Source: Stenotrophomonas_A sp035629025 (GTDB lineage: Bacteria; Pseudomonadota; Gammaproteobacteria; Xanthomonadales; Xanthomonadaceae). Taken from it: a stretch of DNA of 64,000 nt. Shown here one piece after another: positions 27,376 to 35,819 of the stretch. Position 1 is the first letter of the stretch, and the number at the start of each line of letters is the position of its first letter. Below the pieces are notes generated by a model, which was given only the letters and a program-made list of their open reading frames with translations, made no database searches and was not told the origin of the DNA. The position numbers and the translations under genes are program-made. The stretch lies in assembly GCA_035629025.1 (NCBI GenBank), contig DASPIU010000070.1, positions 1 through 64,000 on the forward strand. Direction: 5' to 3'.

Positions 27376-27543
27376 TCAACCAGGCGGCTGACCGGGCAGG
27401 CGCGCAGGCGATTCGGCATCGGCGGGGATCAACTCGTCCGGATGCTCGCCAGCGCCGCGGTCCTCCATCTCCTGGCTTTCGTGCTTGCCACGCTGTTCGC
27501 CGGGCACCGGTGGAAACTTCTCTTGCAAGGGATCGCGGGGCAT
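27376..27543 (-). CDS. small hydrophilic protein, 55 residues, unknown
   Basis: A 55-codon gene, opening MPRDPLQEKFPPVPGEQRG and ending in a Pro/Gly-rich tail. It is strongly acidic and polar, with no membrane segment or Cys. GGAG lies at good distance before the ATG at 27543. Codon use follows the local third-position GC bias, which is the main reason to believe it. I do not recognise a family. It is divergent from the small gene preceding ku. Confidence 0.55.
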   Translation of the reverse strand: MPRDPLQEKFPPVPGEQRGKHESQEMEDRGAGEHPDELIPADAESPARLPGQPPG

Positions 27544-27675
27544 GGGCCACTCCACGTTCGGGGGGATTCCAGTTCACCGCGTGCGCCGTGAAGGCCGGGG
27601 CAAGCACCCCGCTCACGCCTGTCTAACGGCGGCGGCGTTACTGCTTAGCGCCCCTACTCGATGCTGGAGCGCGCA

Positions 27676-28053
27676 ATGCGCCCCTCCGAACGCCGCCCCG
27701 ACCGCCGCCTGTTCGCGCTGCCGCTGGACCCGCAATTGCCGGCCCTGTTGCCGCGCCCGGAAAGCGGCATCGCGCAGGACTACCGCCACTACAGCCTGGT
27801 CGATTTCCAGCGCCGCCGCCGCCGCGGCGGGCCGACCTGGCGCGACCTGTACCCGGCCTACGAATTCGCCCGGCGCACCCACGCGGCCGACTGGCCACGC
27901 GCGGCCGACATCGATGACGCCCTGGCCGCGCAATGGGAGCAGATGCGTGGCGCCTCGCGATTGAACTGGCGCCGCGCCCGCGCCGTCGTCGAGGACGCCT
28001 GGCGCGCGCTGGACCACATGCCCGAAGCCGCAATCCATGGAGTCACTCACTGA
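27676..28053 (+). CDS. unknown protein co-transcribed with ku
   Basis: A 125-residue basic, Arg-rich protein (MRPSERRPDRRLFALPLDPQ at the start, DFQRRRRRGG in the middle), predicted soluble. GGAG sits seven bases before the ATG at 27676; an earlier in-frame ATG at 27661 has no ribosome site. Its stop overlaps the ku start (TGATG), so the two are translationally coupled. That coupling suggests a role linked to end joining, but no domain is recognised. Confidence 0.7.
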   Translation: MRPSERRPDRRLFALPLDPQLPALLPRPESGIAQDYRHYSLVDFQRRRRRGGPTWRDLYPAYEFARRTHAADWPRAADIDDALAAQWEQMRGASRLNWRRARAVVEDAWRALDHMPEAAIHGVTH

Positions 28054-28967
28054 TGGCACGCCCGATCTGGACCGGCACGCTCTCCTTCGGCCTGCTCAAC
28101 GTGCCCGTCTCGCTGATGTCTGGCGAACGCAAGGTGGACCTGCATTTCCGCATGCTCGACTCGCGCGACAAGAAGCCCATCCGCTTCGAGCGGGTCAATG
28201 CCGACACCGGCGAGGAAGTGCCGTGGAAGGAGATCGTCAAGGCCTTCGAGTACGACAAGGGCAGCTATGTGGTGCTGGACGAGGCGGACATCCGCTCGGC
28301 CGCGCCGGAAACGCATGAGACGGTGGAAGTCGAAACCTTCGTCGACGCCGCCAACATCGATCCGCGCTATTTTGAAAAACCCTACATCCTCGTCCCTGGC
28401 AAGAAGGCCGAGAAGGGCTACGTGCTGCTGCGCGAGACCTTGCGCGACACCAACAAGATCGGCATTGCGCGGGTGGTGATTCGCACCCGCGAGTACCTGT
28501 GCGCGGTGATGCCGCATGGGGACGCGCTGATCCTGATGCTGCTGCGCTACCACCAGGAACTGGTGGACCCGGAGGACTACAAGCTGCCCACCGGCTCGCA
28601 GAAGGAATATCGCATCAGCCCCAAGGAACAGGAGATGGCCAAGCAGCTGATCGAGTCGATGGCCGGTGACTGGAAGCCCGACGACTACCACGACGAGTTC
28701 CGCGCCCGCCTGGAGGCGGTGTTGAAGAAGCGGATCAAGGCCAAGGGCGCCACCACCCGCGTGGATGATGCCCCGGCCGCGCGCGAGGACGAGACCACCA
28801 ACGTGGTCGACTTCATGTCCCTGCTGCAGAAGAGCTTGCAGGCGAACAAGCGCACGCCGGCCAAGAAGGCCCCGGCGGCGGCGAAGAAGGCACCGGCGCG
28901 CAAGACGGCCAAGAAGGCGGGCAAGACCGCCGCCAAGAAAGCGCCTGCCCGGCGCAAGGCCAGCTGA
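28053..28967 (+). CDS. ku: non-homologous end-joining protein Ku
   Basis: A 304-residue bacterial Ku. It begins MARPIWTGTLSFGLLNVPVS, the invariant N terminus of the family, continues through the beta-barrel ring region (YEYDKGSYVVL-like, DPRYFEKPYILVPGKK), and ends in a Lys/Ala/Pro-rich tail from about residue 262 (repeats of KKAPA and KKAGKT). The homodimer rings DNA ends and recruits LigD. The basic tail adds non-specific DNA binding. It is coupled to the small gene upstream and is followed after three bases by the LigD polymerase gene. Confidence 0.96.
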   Translation: MARPIWTGTLSFGLLNVPVSLMSGERKVDLHFRMLDSRDKKPIRFERVNADTGEEVPWKEIVKAFEYDKGSYVVLDEADIRSAAPETHETVEVETFVDAANIDPRYFEKPYILVPGKKAEKGYVLLRETLRDTNKIGIARVVIRTREYLCAVMPHGDALILMLLRYHQELVDPEDYKLPTGSQKEYRISPKEQEMAKQLIESMAGDWKPDDYHDEFRARLEAVLKKRIKAKGATTRVDDAPAAREDETTNVVDFMSLLQKSLQANKRTPAKKAPAAAKKAPARKTAKKAGKTAAKKAPARRKAS

Positions 28968-28970
28968 GCC

Positions 28971-29855
28971 GTGGTGGCGGCACGCACGCCGAAGCAGGCC
29001 CAGGTCGCAATCACCCATCCCGAGCGCGTGGTGTTTCCTGCGTCGGGCCTGACCAAGGGCGACGTGGCCGCCTATTACCAGGCGGTGGCGCGCTGGGTCG
29101 TGCCGGAAATCGCGCGGCGGCCGCTGTCGCTGTTGCGCTGCCCTGACGGGGTGGCTGGCGAGTGCTTCTTCCAGAAGCATCATGGCCGTGGTCTGGGCGG
29201 CGAAGTGCATGCGGTGCCGCTGCGGCAAAAGAGCGGCGTGGAGGATTACCTCTACGTCGACAACGCGCGCGGGCTGCTGCAACTGGTGCAGATGAACACC
29301 GTGGAGCTGCATCCCTGGGGTGCGACGATTGATGACCCCGAACATCCGGACATGCTGGTCTTCGACCTGGACCCGGGCGAAGGCGTGGCCTGGCGCGAGG
29401 TCAAGGCTGGCGCGCGGCAGATTCGCGCGGAACTGCAACGCGTTGGCCTTGAGAGCTTCGTGCGCCTGTCCGGCGGCAAGGGCCTGCATGTGGTCGCGCC
29501 GCTGCGCCCGAAGGCCGGCTGGGACGACGCGCGCGAGTTCGCCGATCAGCTGGCCCATCGCCTGTCCGAGCGCCACCCCGACCGCTACGTCGCCACCATG
29601 AGCAAAGCCCAGCGCGAGGGCGTGATCTTCATCGACTGGCTGCGCAATGCGCGCGGTGCGACCAGCGTGTGTTCGTGGTCGTTGCGCGCGCGCGAACATG
29701 CCACTGTCGCGGTGCCGCTGCGCTGGGAGGAATTGTCGCGGGTTGCGAGCCCGCAGGCGTTCCCGTTGCCGAAGGCGATGCAGCGGGCCGCGCGCCTGAC
29801 CGCGCATCCGTGGGGCGACTGGCGCCGGCTGAAGCAGACGTTGCCGGCCTTGTAG
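28971..29855 (+). CDS. LigD-type DNA polymerase/primase, stand-alone
   Basis: A 294-residue protein equal to the polymerase (Pol) domain of LigD only. The catalytic DxD is in FDLDPGEGVAW (about residues 126-128). The nucleotide-binding RLSGGKGLHVVAPL and the C-terminal SLRAREHATVAVPLRW are present. The ligase and 3'-phosphoesterase domains of full LigD are absent here, so a separate ligase must exist elsewhere for the pathway. The start is GTG at 28971 (a second GTG follows). The stop codon TAG is contributed by the first bases of a REP element (TTG-TAG-GAG), so the 3' end abuts the repeat. Confidence 0.92.
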   Translation: MVAARTPKQAQVAITHPERVVFPASGLTKGDVAAYYQAVARWVVPEIARRPLSLLRCPDGVAGECFFQKHHGRGLGGEVHAVPLRQKSGVEDYLYVDNARGLLQLVQMNTVELHPWGATIDDPEHPDMLVFDLDPGEGVAWREVKAGARQIRAELQRVGLESFVRLSGGKGLHVVAPLRPKAGWDDAREFADQLAHRLSERHPDRYVATMSKAQREGVIFIDWLRNARGATSVCSWSLRAREHATVAVPLRWEELSRVASPQAFPLPKAMQRAARLTAHPWGDWRRLKQTLPAL

Positions 29856-29926
29856 GAGCGGCTTCAGCCGCGAACGCGATCGGTCAGCTCCTGACTCCAT
29901 TCGTCGGGGCTGAAGCCCCTCCTACA
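29851..29926. repeat. REP palindrome pair, copy 3
   Basis: Inverted REP units (GTAGGAGCGGCTTCAGCCGC and GGGGCTGAAGCCCCTCCTAC) fill the gap between the convergent LigD-polymerase and lldD genes. The left unit supplies the stop codon of the polymerase gene. Confidence 0.85.
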
Positions 29927-29945
29927 GGGAGCAACCACATCCCCC

Positions 29946-31085
29946 TTACCCCTCCCGCACCAACAACTCCCGATTGATCCCAGCCACCGACTTCGCGCCG
30001 GTAAGAATCATCGCCACCCGCATTTCCTTCTCGATCAGCTCCAGCAGATTCACCACCCCCGCCTCACCCGCCGCCGCCAACGCGTACACGAACGCCCGCC
30101 CCAGCAGCACCCCGTCCGCCCCCAGTGCCAGCATCCGCAACACGTCCAGCCCACTGCGGATACCCGAATCGGCCAGGATGCGCAGATCCCCCTGCACGGC
30201 ATCGGCAATCGCCGGCAACGCCCGCGCCGTCGAAGGCACTCCGTCCAACTGGCGGCCGCCATGATTCGACACCACGATCCCGTCCGCGCCGAAACGCACT
30301 GCCTCGCGCGCATCGTCCGCATCCAGAATGCCCTTGATCACCATCGGACCCTTCCAGAACTCCCGGATCCACTCCAGGTCCTTCCACGAGATCGAATGGT
30401 CGAAGTTGCTCGCCAGCCAGCCGATATAGTCCGCCAGTCCAGTCGGATGGCCGCGGTAGGTGGAGATGTTGCCCAGATCATGCGGACGCCCGCGCAGGCC
30501 CACATCCCACGCCCAACGCGGATGCGTGAGTGCCTGGCCCATGCGTCGCAATGCCGCGTTCGGCCCACTCATGCCCGAGTGCGCATCGCGATAGCGCGCC
30601 CCCGGCGTGGGCATGTCCACGGTGAATACCAGCGTCGTCACGCCCGCCGCCTGCGCACGCTCCAAGGCGTTGCGCATGAAGCCGCGGTCGCGCAGCACGT
30701 AGAGCTGGAACCACATCGGCCGATCGATTGCCGGCGCCACTTCCTCGATCGGACATACCGACACGGTCGACAGCGTGAACGGGATCCCCTTGCGTGCGGC
30801 GGCCCGCGCCGCCTGTACTTCGCCACGCCGCGCATACATGCCGGTGAGGCCAACCGGTGCCAAGGCCACCGGCAGGGCCAGGCGCTCGCCGAACAGCTCG
30901 GTCTCCAGGCTGACGCCGGTCATGTCCTGCAGCACGCGCTGACGCAGCGCGATGCCGGCCAGGTCGTCGACGTTGCGCCGCAAGGTGCGCTCGGCGTAGG
31001 CGCCGCCGTCGATGTAGTGGAACAGGAAGGGCGGCAGCCGCGACCGCGCCGCGGCGCGGTAGTCGGTGGAAGCGGAGATGATCAT
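29946..31085 (-). CDS. lldD: L-lactate dehydrogenase (FMN), LldD
   Basis: A 379-residue FMN-dependent alpha-hydroxy-acid dehydrogenase. The catalytic His275 is in SNHGGRQLDG, with Lys251 in VIKGIL for FMN. The N-terminal MIISASTDYRAAARSRLPPF and the full length match E. coli LldD, which oxidises L-lactate to pyruvate at the inner membrane and feeds the quinone pool. Its ATG overlaps the stop of the upstream regulator gene (ATGA). No lactate permease gene is adjacent. Confidence 0.94.
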   Translation of the reverse strand: MIISASTDYRAAARSRLPPFLFHYIDGGAYAERTLRRNVDDLAGIALRQRVLQDMTGVSLETELFGERLALPVALAPVGLTGMYARRGEVQAARAAARKGIPFTLSTVSVCPIEEVAPAIDRPMWFQLYVLRDRGFMRNALERAQAAGVTTLVFTVDMPTPGARYRDAHSGMSGPNAALRRMGQALTHPRWAWDVGLRGRPHDLGNISTYRGHPTGLADYIGWLASNFDHSISWKDLEWIREFWKGPMVIKGILDADDAREAVRFGADGIVVSNHGGRQLDGVPSTARALPAIADAVQGDLRILADSGIRSGLDVLRMLALGADGVLLGRAFVYALAAAGEAGVVNLLELIEKEMRVAMILTGAKSVAGINRELLVREG

Positions 31086-31894
31086 CAGCGATGGGCCGGA
31101 GGCAGGGGCTGGCGGGAGGCGCGCAGACGGCGTGCGTGATCGTCTTCGACCGCGCGCAGGGAATCGTGGACGAATTGCAGGTGCAGCTCGGCGGCGGCGC
31201 GCGCGGCCGCCGCGTCGCCGGCGAGGATCGCGTCGCGCAGCGCGCGGTGCTGGCCGGTCAGCGCCGGGCCGGTGCGTGCATCCAGGTACAGCGCCTGCCG
31301 GCTTTGCGAAATATTGGCTTGCAGCAGCTCGAACAGGCCGCGCATCAGCTGCACCAGCACCAGATTGTGCGAAGCCTCGGCGATGGCGAGATGGAAGCGC
31401 GCATCGGCGAGCGCTTCGGCGGCCGCGTCGTTGGCGCCCTGCGCGGCGAGCATGGCCTCGAACGCCTCCGCGATACGCGCGCGATCCGCATCGGTCGCGC
31501 GCAACGCCGCATGCCAGGCAGTGGCGCCTTCCAGCGCATGCCGGGTTTCCAGCACGTCGAAACGGTAGGCGGGGTCTGCCTGCAGCAGTGGACGGTACGA
31601 CGCAAGCGGCTCGGTGACGACCTGAGCGGGTGTGGTGGCTTGCACATAGGTGCCGCCGCCGCCGCGCGCCATCAGCACACCCTGACTGGCGAGCTGCTGG
31701 ATCGCTTCACGCAATGCCGTTCGCGAAACTCCCAGCTCGGCAGCCAGCGTGCGTTCGGCGGGAAGGCGGTCACCGGCTTGCAGGCCGGCCGCGGCGATGC
31801 GCTGGCGCAACCGCGCCGCGATCCGATCGGACACGCGGCCTGCCGGCGTCATTGGTACGACCACGTTGGCGCGTTTGGCTCTCATGCGCGCCAT
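31085..31894 (-). CDS. lldR: GntR/FadR family regulator, LldR-like
   Basis: A 269-residue regulator. A winged helix (RLRQRIAAAGLQAGDRLPAE, then LGVSRTALREAIQQLASQG) is followed by an all-helical FCD ligand domain (TRHALEGATAWHAALRA, ARFHLAIAEASHN). Two close starts exist, ATG at 31894 and ATG at 31885; neither has a good ribosome site. It is the first gene of an operon with lldD and, by analogy with LldR, should respond to L-lactate. Confidence 0.88.
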   Translation of the reverse strand: MARMRAKRANVVVPMTPAGRVSDRIAARLRQRIAAAGLQAGDRLPAERTLAAELGVSRTALREAIQQLASQGVLMARGGGGTYVQATTPAQVVTEPLASYRPLLQADPAYRFDVLETRHALEGATAWHAALRATDADRARIAEAFEAMLAAQGANDAAAEALADARFHLAIAEASHNLVLVQLMRGLFELLQANISQSRQALYLDARTGPALTGQHRALRDAILAGDAAAARAAAELHLQFVHDSLRAVEDDHARRLRASRQPLPPAHR

Positions 31895-31932
31895 TAGGCG
31901 CCGCCGCGCTCGCCGAATCAACCAGCAGCAGG

Positions 31933-31962
31933 GGTATGACGCAACAGATCGGTCATACCAAT
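31933..31962. promoter_or_regulatory. LldR-type operator
   Basis: A pair of inverted half-sites GGTATGAC (31933-31940) and GTCATACC (31952-31959) lies 40-70 bases upstream of the lldR start. The segment TTGGTATGACCGAT (minus strand, 31949-31962) matches the general TTGGT-n3-ACCAA form of GntR/FadR-family operators. Autoregulation by the LldR-like protein is inferred. Confidence 0.6.
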
Positions 31963-31964
31963 GT

Positions 31965-32597
31965 CTATCGAAAGCGCGAGAGCGAAGGCAGCAGGCGCCC
32001 GGTCCGCGCGGCGTAAGCCGGGTAGGTTTCAGGGAACGCCTCGCGCAGTGCAGCCTCTTCTATGCGGATGCGCTGTCCGAAGGCCCAGGCCACCGGCACG
32101 AACAGCAGCAGCAGCGAGAACGGATTGGCCACGCCCACGCCGAGCCCGAGGAAGGCCATCAGCGCGCCGGTGTACGACGGATGCCGCACCCAGCGATACG
32201 GTCCACGCTGCACCAGCTGGTGATCGCGCTGCAGATTGACGTCCACGGTGAAGAACCGCGCCAGCACGTGTACCGCCCACAGGCGCAAGGCCAGCCCGCC
32301 GGCAATCAGCACGCTGCCGGCCCAGCGCGCCGGCTCCACCCACGCAGCAGGAAGATGCCCATGCCCGGACGCCGCCAGCCACACCGCCGCGGCAATCGAC
32401 AGCACCAGTACCCGCCACAGCATCCCCAGCGTCCCGCCATCACGGCTGGCACCACCGGCGGCACGGCGACGCAGACTGAGGTAGACCTCGCAGGCGCCCC
32501 ACGCGATGTTGAGCGCAAGGAACAGGGTCTGCGCAGTGGATGCGGTGGGCGCCGCAACAGCGAGCAAGGGCAAGGCAGTGGGCGACAGAGCGGTCAT
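31965..32597 (-). CDS. isoprenylcysteine methyltransferase-like membrane protein
   Basis: A 210-residue integral membrane protein with about five hydrophobic segments. Its C-terminal part has the family pattern RGPYRWVRHPSYTGALMAFL and the acidic RIRIEEAALREAFPETYPAYA, as in ICMT/phospholipid methyltransferase-like proteins, which place SAM at the cytoplasmic membrane face. AGGAGG precedes the ATG at 32597. The bacterial substrate is unknown. Its stop is only a few bases from the LldR operator, so read-through could meet the lldR promoter. Confidence 0.85.
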   Translation of the reverse strand: MTALSPTALPLLAVAAPTASTAQTLFLALNIAWGACEVYLSLRRRAAGGASRDGGTLGMLWRVLVLSIAAAVWLAASGHGHLPAAWVEPARWAGSVLIAGGLALRLWAVHVLARFFTVDVNLQRDHQLVQRGPYRWVRHPSYTGALMAFLGLGVGVANPFSLLLLFVPVAWAFGQRIRIEEAALREAFPETYPAYAARTGRLLPSLSRFR

Positions 32598-32742
32598 GGG
32601 AAGCCTCCTGGGTGATGGATCCATCTTCTGCCGCGCACGCCACCCACGCAGGGGCCGCAGGTCATCGATCCGGCATGCCGGAAGTCACTTTCTTCGCCAC
32701 ACCCATTGCCCACCACCGCGGCCGCCTGACAGCATCGGCTCC

Positions 32743-33843
32743 ATGCCTCGATTCCTCCGTTCGCTGCTTGAGCCGCTTCGCCTGGCCGGCCTGGTCACCC
32801 TGGGCGCGGTGGCGTTGTCGTTCGGGCTGACGCATTCGCCGTACGGGCCCTGGCGCTGGATCGCCTTGGTCGTGTTCGTGCTCGGCTTCATCGTCACCGA
32901 CCACGTGCCCGCACGCCTGCGCCTGCCGGTGTTGCTGCTCGAAGCGCTGGCCGCGCTTGCGCTGCTGTGGCTGGAGGCGCGCACCGGCACCACGCCAGTG
33001 CTGACCGTGATTCTGGTGGCACAGGCTGCCATGCGCTGGCCGCGGCTGGGCGTGTGGGCGATGGCGCTCGGTCTCAATGTGGCCATGTACGTGATCCTCA
33101 GCCAGCAGACCAGCTTCGGCCAGCCGTGGCTGGTGGTGTCGCTGTATGGGGGCTTCCAGGCATTTGCCGCGCTGACCACGCACTATGCCGCGCGCGCCGA
33201 ACAGGCGCGTGATGCCCTGATGCATGTCAACGCCGACCTCCTCGCCACCCGCGCGCTGCTCGCCGACAGCGCGCGCGACGCCGAGCGCCTGCGCCTGGCC
33301 CGCGAACTGCACGACGTCGCCGGGCACAAGCTCACTGCCATGCGCCTCAACCTGCGGCGGCTGGCGGGCGACCCGGCGTTTGCAACGCACCCGGAGCTGG
33401 CGCTGGCCGAACAGCTGTCCGCCGAACTGCTCGCCGATATCCGCAACGTCGTGCGCTCCATGCGCGATGACCAGGGCCTGGACCTGGGCACGGCACTGCG
33501 TGCGCTGGCTGCGCCGTTTCCGCGCCCGGCGCTGCGCGTGGAAATCGAGCCGCAGGTGCGCGTACGCGACCCGCACGTGGCCGAAGCAGTGCTGCGCCTG
33601 GCCCAGGAAGCACTGACGAATGCCGCCCGCCATGCCGATGCCGACCATGTGGTGCTGCACCTGTCCGAGCGCGACGGGATGTTGCGGGTCGATATCGAGG
33701 ACGACGGCAGCGGGCCGCTGCAGCTGTGCGAAGGCAACGGCATCGCGGGCATGCGCGAGCGCGTGGCCGCATTGAAAGGACAACTGGAACTGGGCCGCGG
33801 CACGAGTGGCGGCCTGCGACTGAGCGCGAGGCTGCCTGCATGA
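32743..33843 (+). CDS. sensor histidine kinase, NarL-partner (HisKA_3) type
   Basis: A 366-residue membrane kinase. Five to six helices occupy residues about 13-145; a coiled-coil linker is followed by the HisKA_3 box RLARELHDVAGHKL with phospho-acceptor His190 and a short HATPase domain (ALTNAARHADADHVVL, then GNGIAGMRERVAAL). This is the DesK/LiaS architecture with membrane-embedded sensing. It overlaps the response regulator gene by four bases (ATGA). The signal is unknown. Confidence 0.93.
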   Translation: MPRFLRSLLEPLRLAGLVTLGAVALSFGLTHSPYGPWRWIALVVFVLGFIVTDHVPARLRLPVLLLEALAALALLWLEARTGTTPVLTVILVAQAAMRWPRLGVWAMALGLNVAMYVILSQQTSFGQPWLVVSLYGGFQAFAALTTHYAARAEQARDALMHVNADLLATRALLADSARDAERLRLARELHDVAGHKLTAMRLNLRRLAGDPAFATHPELALAEQLSAELLADIRNVVRSMRDDQGLDLGTALRALAAPFPRPALRVEIEPQVRVRDPHVAEAVLRLAQEALTNAARHADADHVVLHLSERDGMLRVDIEDDGSGPLQLCEGNGIAGMRERVAALKGQLELGRGTSGGLRLSARLPA

Positions 33844-34478
33844 ACCCTTCTCCCTTGCGCGTCGCGCTGGCCGACGACCAGATCCTGGTCCGCGCCGGCC
33901 TGCGCGCGCTGCTGCAGGATCACGGCATCTGCGTGGCGATCGAGGCCGACGACGGCCAGGCATTGCTGGACCGGCTGCCGCCCGGTGCGGTCGACGTGAT
34001 CCTCAGCGACATCCGCATGCCCGGGCTCGATGGTATCGAGGCCTTGCGCCAGCTGCGTGCGCGCGGCGACCAGACCCCGGTGCTGCTGCTGACCACCTTC
34101 GACGACGCCGACCTGCTGCTGCAGGCCTGCGAAGCAGGCGCGCAGGGCTTCCTGCTCAAGGACGCCGCGCCGGAAGACCTGCGCGAGGCGATCACCCGCG
34201 TGGCTGCCGGCGAAACCCTGCTGCAGCCGGTCAGTACTGATCCGGTCCGCGCGCGCTACCGCTATCGCGACGAGGCGCCGCCCACCGACACGTTCGGCGA
34301 GCGCGAAGTGGCGATCCTGCGCCTGCTGGCCGGTGGCTATTCCAACAAGGAAATCGCCCGCACCCTGTTCCTGGCCGAAGGCACGGTGAAGAACTACGTC
34401 TCCAATATCCTCGACAAGCTCGGCACGCGCGATCGCACGCGAGCGGTGCTCAAGGCGATCACGCTGCGGGTGATCTGA
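33840..34478 (+). CDS. LuxR/NarL-type response regulator
   Basis: A 212-residue response regulator. The receiver has the acidic pair ADD at residues 11-13, phospho-acceptor Asp57 in VILSDIRMPG, and LLKDA near 107-111. The C-terminal LuxR helix-turn-helix begins FGEREVAILRLLAGGYSNKE and contains EGTVKNYVSNIL. It is translationally coupled to its kinase. Targets are unknown. Confidence 0.95.
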   Translation: MNPSPLRVALADDQILVRAGLRALLQDHGICVAIEADDGQALLDRLPPGAVDVILSDIRMPGLDGIEALRQLRARGDQTPVLLLTTFDDADLLLQACEAGAQGFLLKDAAPEDLREAITRVAAGETLLQPVSTDPVRARYRYRDEAPPTDTFGEREVAILRLLAGGYSNKEIARTLFLAEGTVKNYVSNILDKLGTRDRTRAVLKAITLRVI

Positions 34479-34504
34479 GGGCGCTAGGCGCGGCGTCGCG
34501 CCGC

Positions 34505-35527
34505 CTAGCGGCGTACGTCGAAGCGGCCCTCGCCGATCAAGGCTTCCACCTCGGCCACCGTCACTGGATTGAAGTCGCCAGGGATGGTGTGCTTCAGACA
34601 CGCGGCAGCCAGGCCGAAGCGCACTGCGCCTTCGGCACCGCGGCCTTCGATCAGGCCGTGCAGCACGCCAGCGGCAAAGGCGTCACCGCCGCCGATGCGA
34701 TCGACAATCCCGGTCACCGACTCGGCCGGGGCCTGCGCCTCGGTACCGTCGCTGCCCAGCAACATTGCGCCGAGGCTGTGGTGGTCAACGCTGAGCGTGG
34801 CGCGCTGGGTGCAGGCCATCCAGCGCAGCTGCGGGAACGCGGCAAAGGCCATCGCCGCGGCCGCACGCACGCGCTCGCGCACATCTTCCTGCGGGAACTC
34901 GCCGCCGAGCACCACGCCGATATCGCGATAGTCGGCAAAGACGATGTCGGCGTAGGCAAACAGTTCGCGCAGCACGGCCTGGGCATCGCCCTGCCAGCGC
35001 TGCCACAGCTTGGGCCGGAAGTTGCCATCGAACGACACGCGCACGCCGCGTGCCCGCGCCGCGCGCGCTGCCTCGATGGTGGCCTGCGCCGCCTCCGGCC
35101 CCAGCGCGGGGCTTACGCCGGACAGGTGCAGCCAGTCCGCCCCATCGAGCAATTCGCTCCAGTCGTAGTCGGTGGGTCGCGCCAGCGCGAATGCCGAATC
35201 CGCACGGTCGTACACCACTTCGCTGGCGCGATGGCCGGCGCCGGTGGTCAGGAAATACAGGCCCATGCGCCCGGGCACCTCGCGCATGCGCGAGGTATCC
35301 ACGCCGTGCCGGCGCAGTTCGCCCATGGCCGCCGCGCCCAGCGGGTTGTCGGCCACGGTGCCGATCTGCGCGACCTCGTGGCCGAAATGCGCCAGCGATA
35401 CGGCCACGTTGGCTTCGGCGCCACCGATATGCACGTCCAGGCGCGGCGATTGCAGCAGCAGCTCGCGGCCAGGGGCGCCGAGGCGCAACAGCAGTTCTCC
35501 GAAACAGACCACGCGGGTGCGGCGCAT
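34505..35527 (-). CDS. kdgK: 2-dehydro-3-deoxygluconokinase (KDG kinase)
   Basis: A 340-residue PfkB/ribokinase-family kinase that phosphorylates KDG to KDPG in the lower part of pectin/uronate catabolism. The first PfkB signature is GGAEANVAVSLAHFG (35-49). The second is DRIGGGDAFAAG with catalytic Asp282. AGGA precedes the ATG at 35527. It is transcribed divergently from the TonB receptor gene and carries its own operator copy 42 bases upstream. KduI and KduD of the same route are encoded at 53-55 kb. The KDPG aldolase is not in the window. Confidence 0.93.
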   Translation of the reverse strand: MRRTRVVCFGELLLRLGAPGRELLLQSPRLDVHIGGAEANVAVSLAHFGHEVAQIGTVADNPLGAAAMGELRRHGVDTSRMREVPGRMGLYFLTTGAGHRASEVVYDRADSAFALARPTDYDWSELLDGADWLHLSGVSPALGPEAAQATIEAARAARARGVRVSFDGNFRPKLWQRWQGDAQAVLRELFAYADIVFADYRDIGVVLGGEFPQEDVRERVRAAAAMAFAAFPQLRWMACTQRATLSVDHHSLGAMLLGSDGTEAQAPAESVTGIVDRIGGGDAFAAGVLHGLIEGRGAEGAVRFGLAAACLKHTIPGDFNPVTVAEVEALIGEGRFDVRR

Positions 35528-35568
35528 GCGGTATTCCTTGGACGGGCGGACGGGGGACAGTGTGAAAG

Positions 35569-35584
35569 TGACCAGCGGTGTCAT
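35569..35584. promoter_or_regulatory. LacI-type operator of the pectin regulon, kdgK side
   Basis: TGACCAGCGGTGTCAT, identical over 16 bases to the copy at 35747. Its complement TGACACCGCTGGTCA matches the kduI site at 13 of 15 positions. It sits 42 bases upstream of the kdgK start. Confidence 0.7.
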
Positions 35585-35746
35585 TCTAGAGGAGGCTTTC
35601 GCGGCGCCACCAGGACAGCGACCAGCGTCCCCGGTATCACCGCCGGCGGAACAATCGGCGGTGCACGGCCAGATTAGCCCCGAAACCGGCGTAAACCTTG
35701 CTGCGCTGCAAGATGTGACCCCGTTAAACAGCTGCTAACGTCTTTT

Positions 35747-35762
35747 TGACCAGCGGTGTCAT
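35747..35762. promoter_or_regulatory. LacI-type operator of the pectin regulon, receptor side
   Basis: A second exact copy of TGACCAGCGGTGTCAT, 58 bases upstream of the TonB receptor start. The two copies are 178 bp apart in the divergent kdgK/receptor intergenic region, suitable for independent repression of each side or for looping. Confidence 0.7.
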
Positions 35763-35819
35763 CCGTTGGGACACCACCTGGAAAACAACGTAGTTCATGT
35801 ACCCTTGGGAGGGGAGGAC

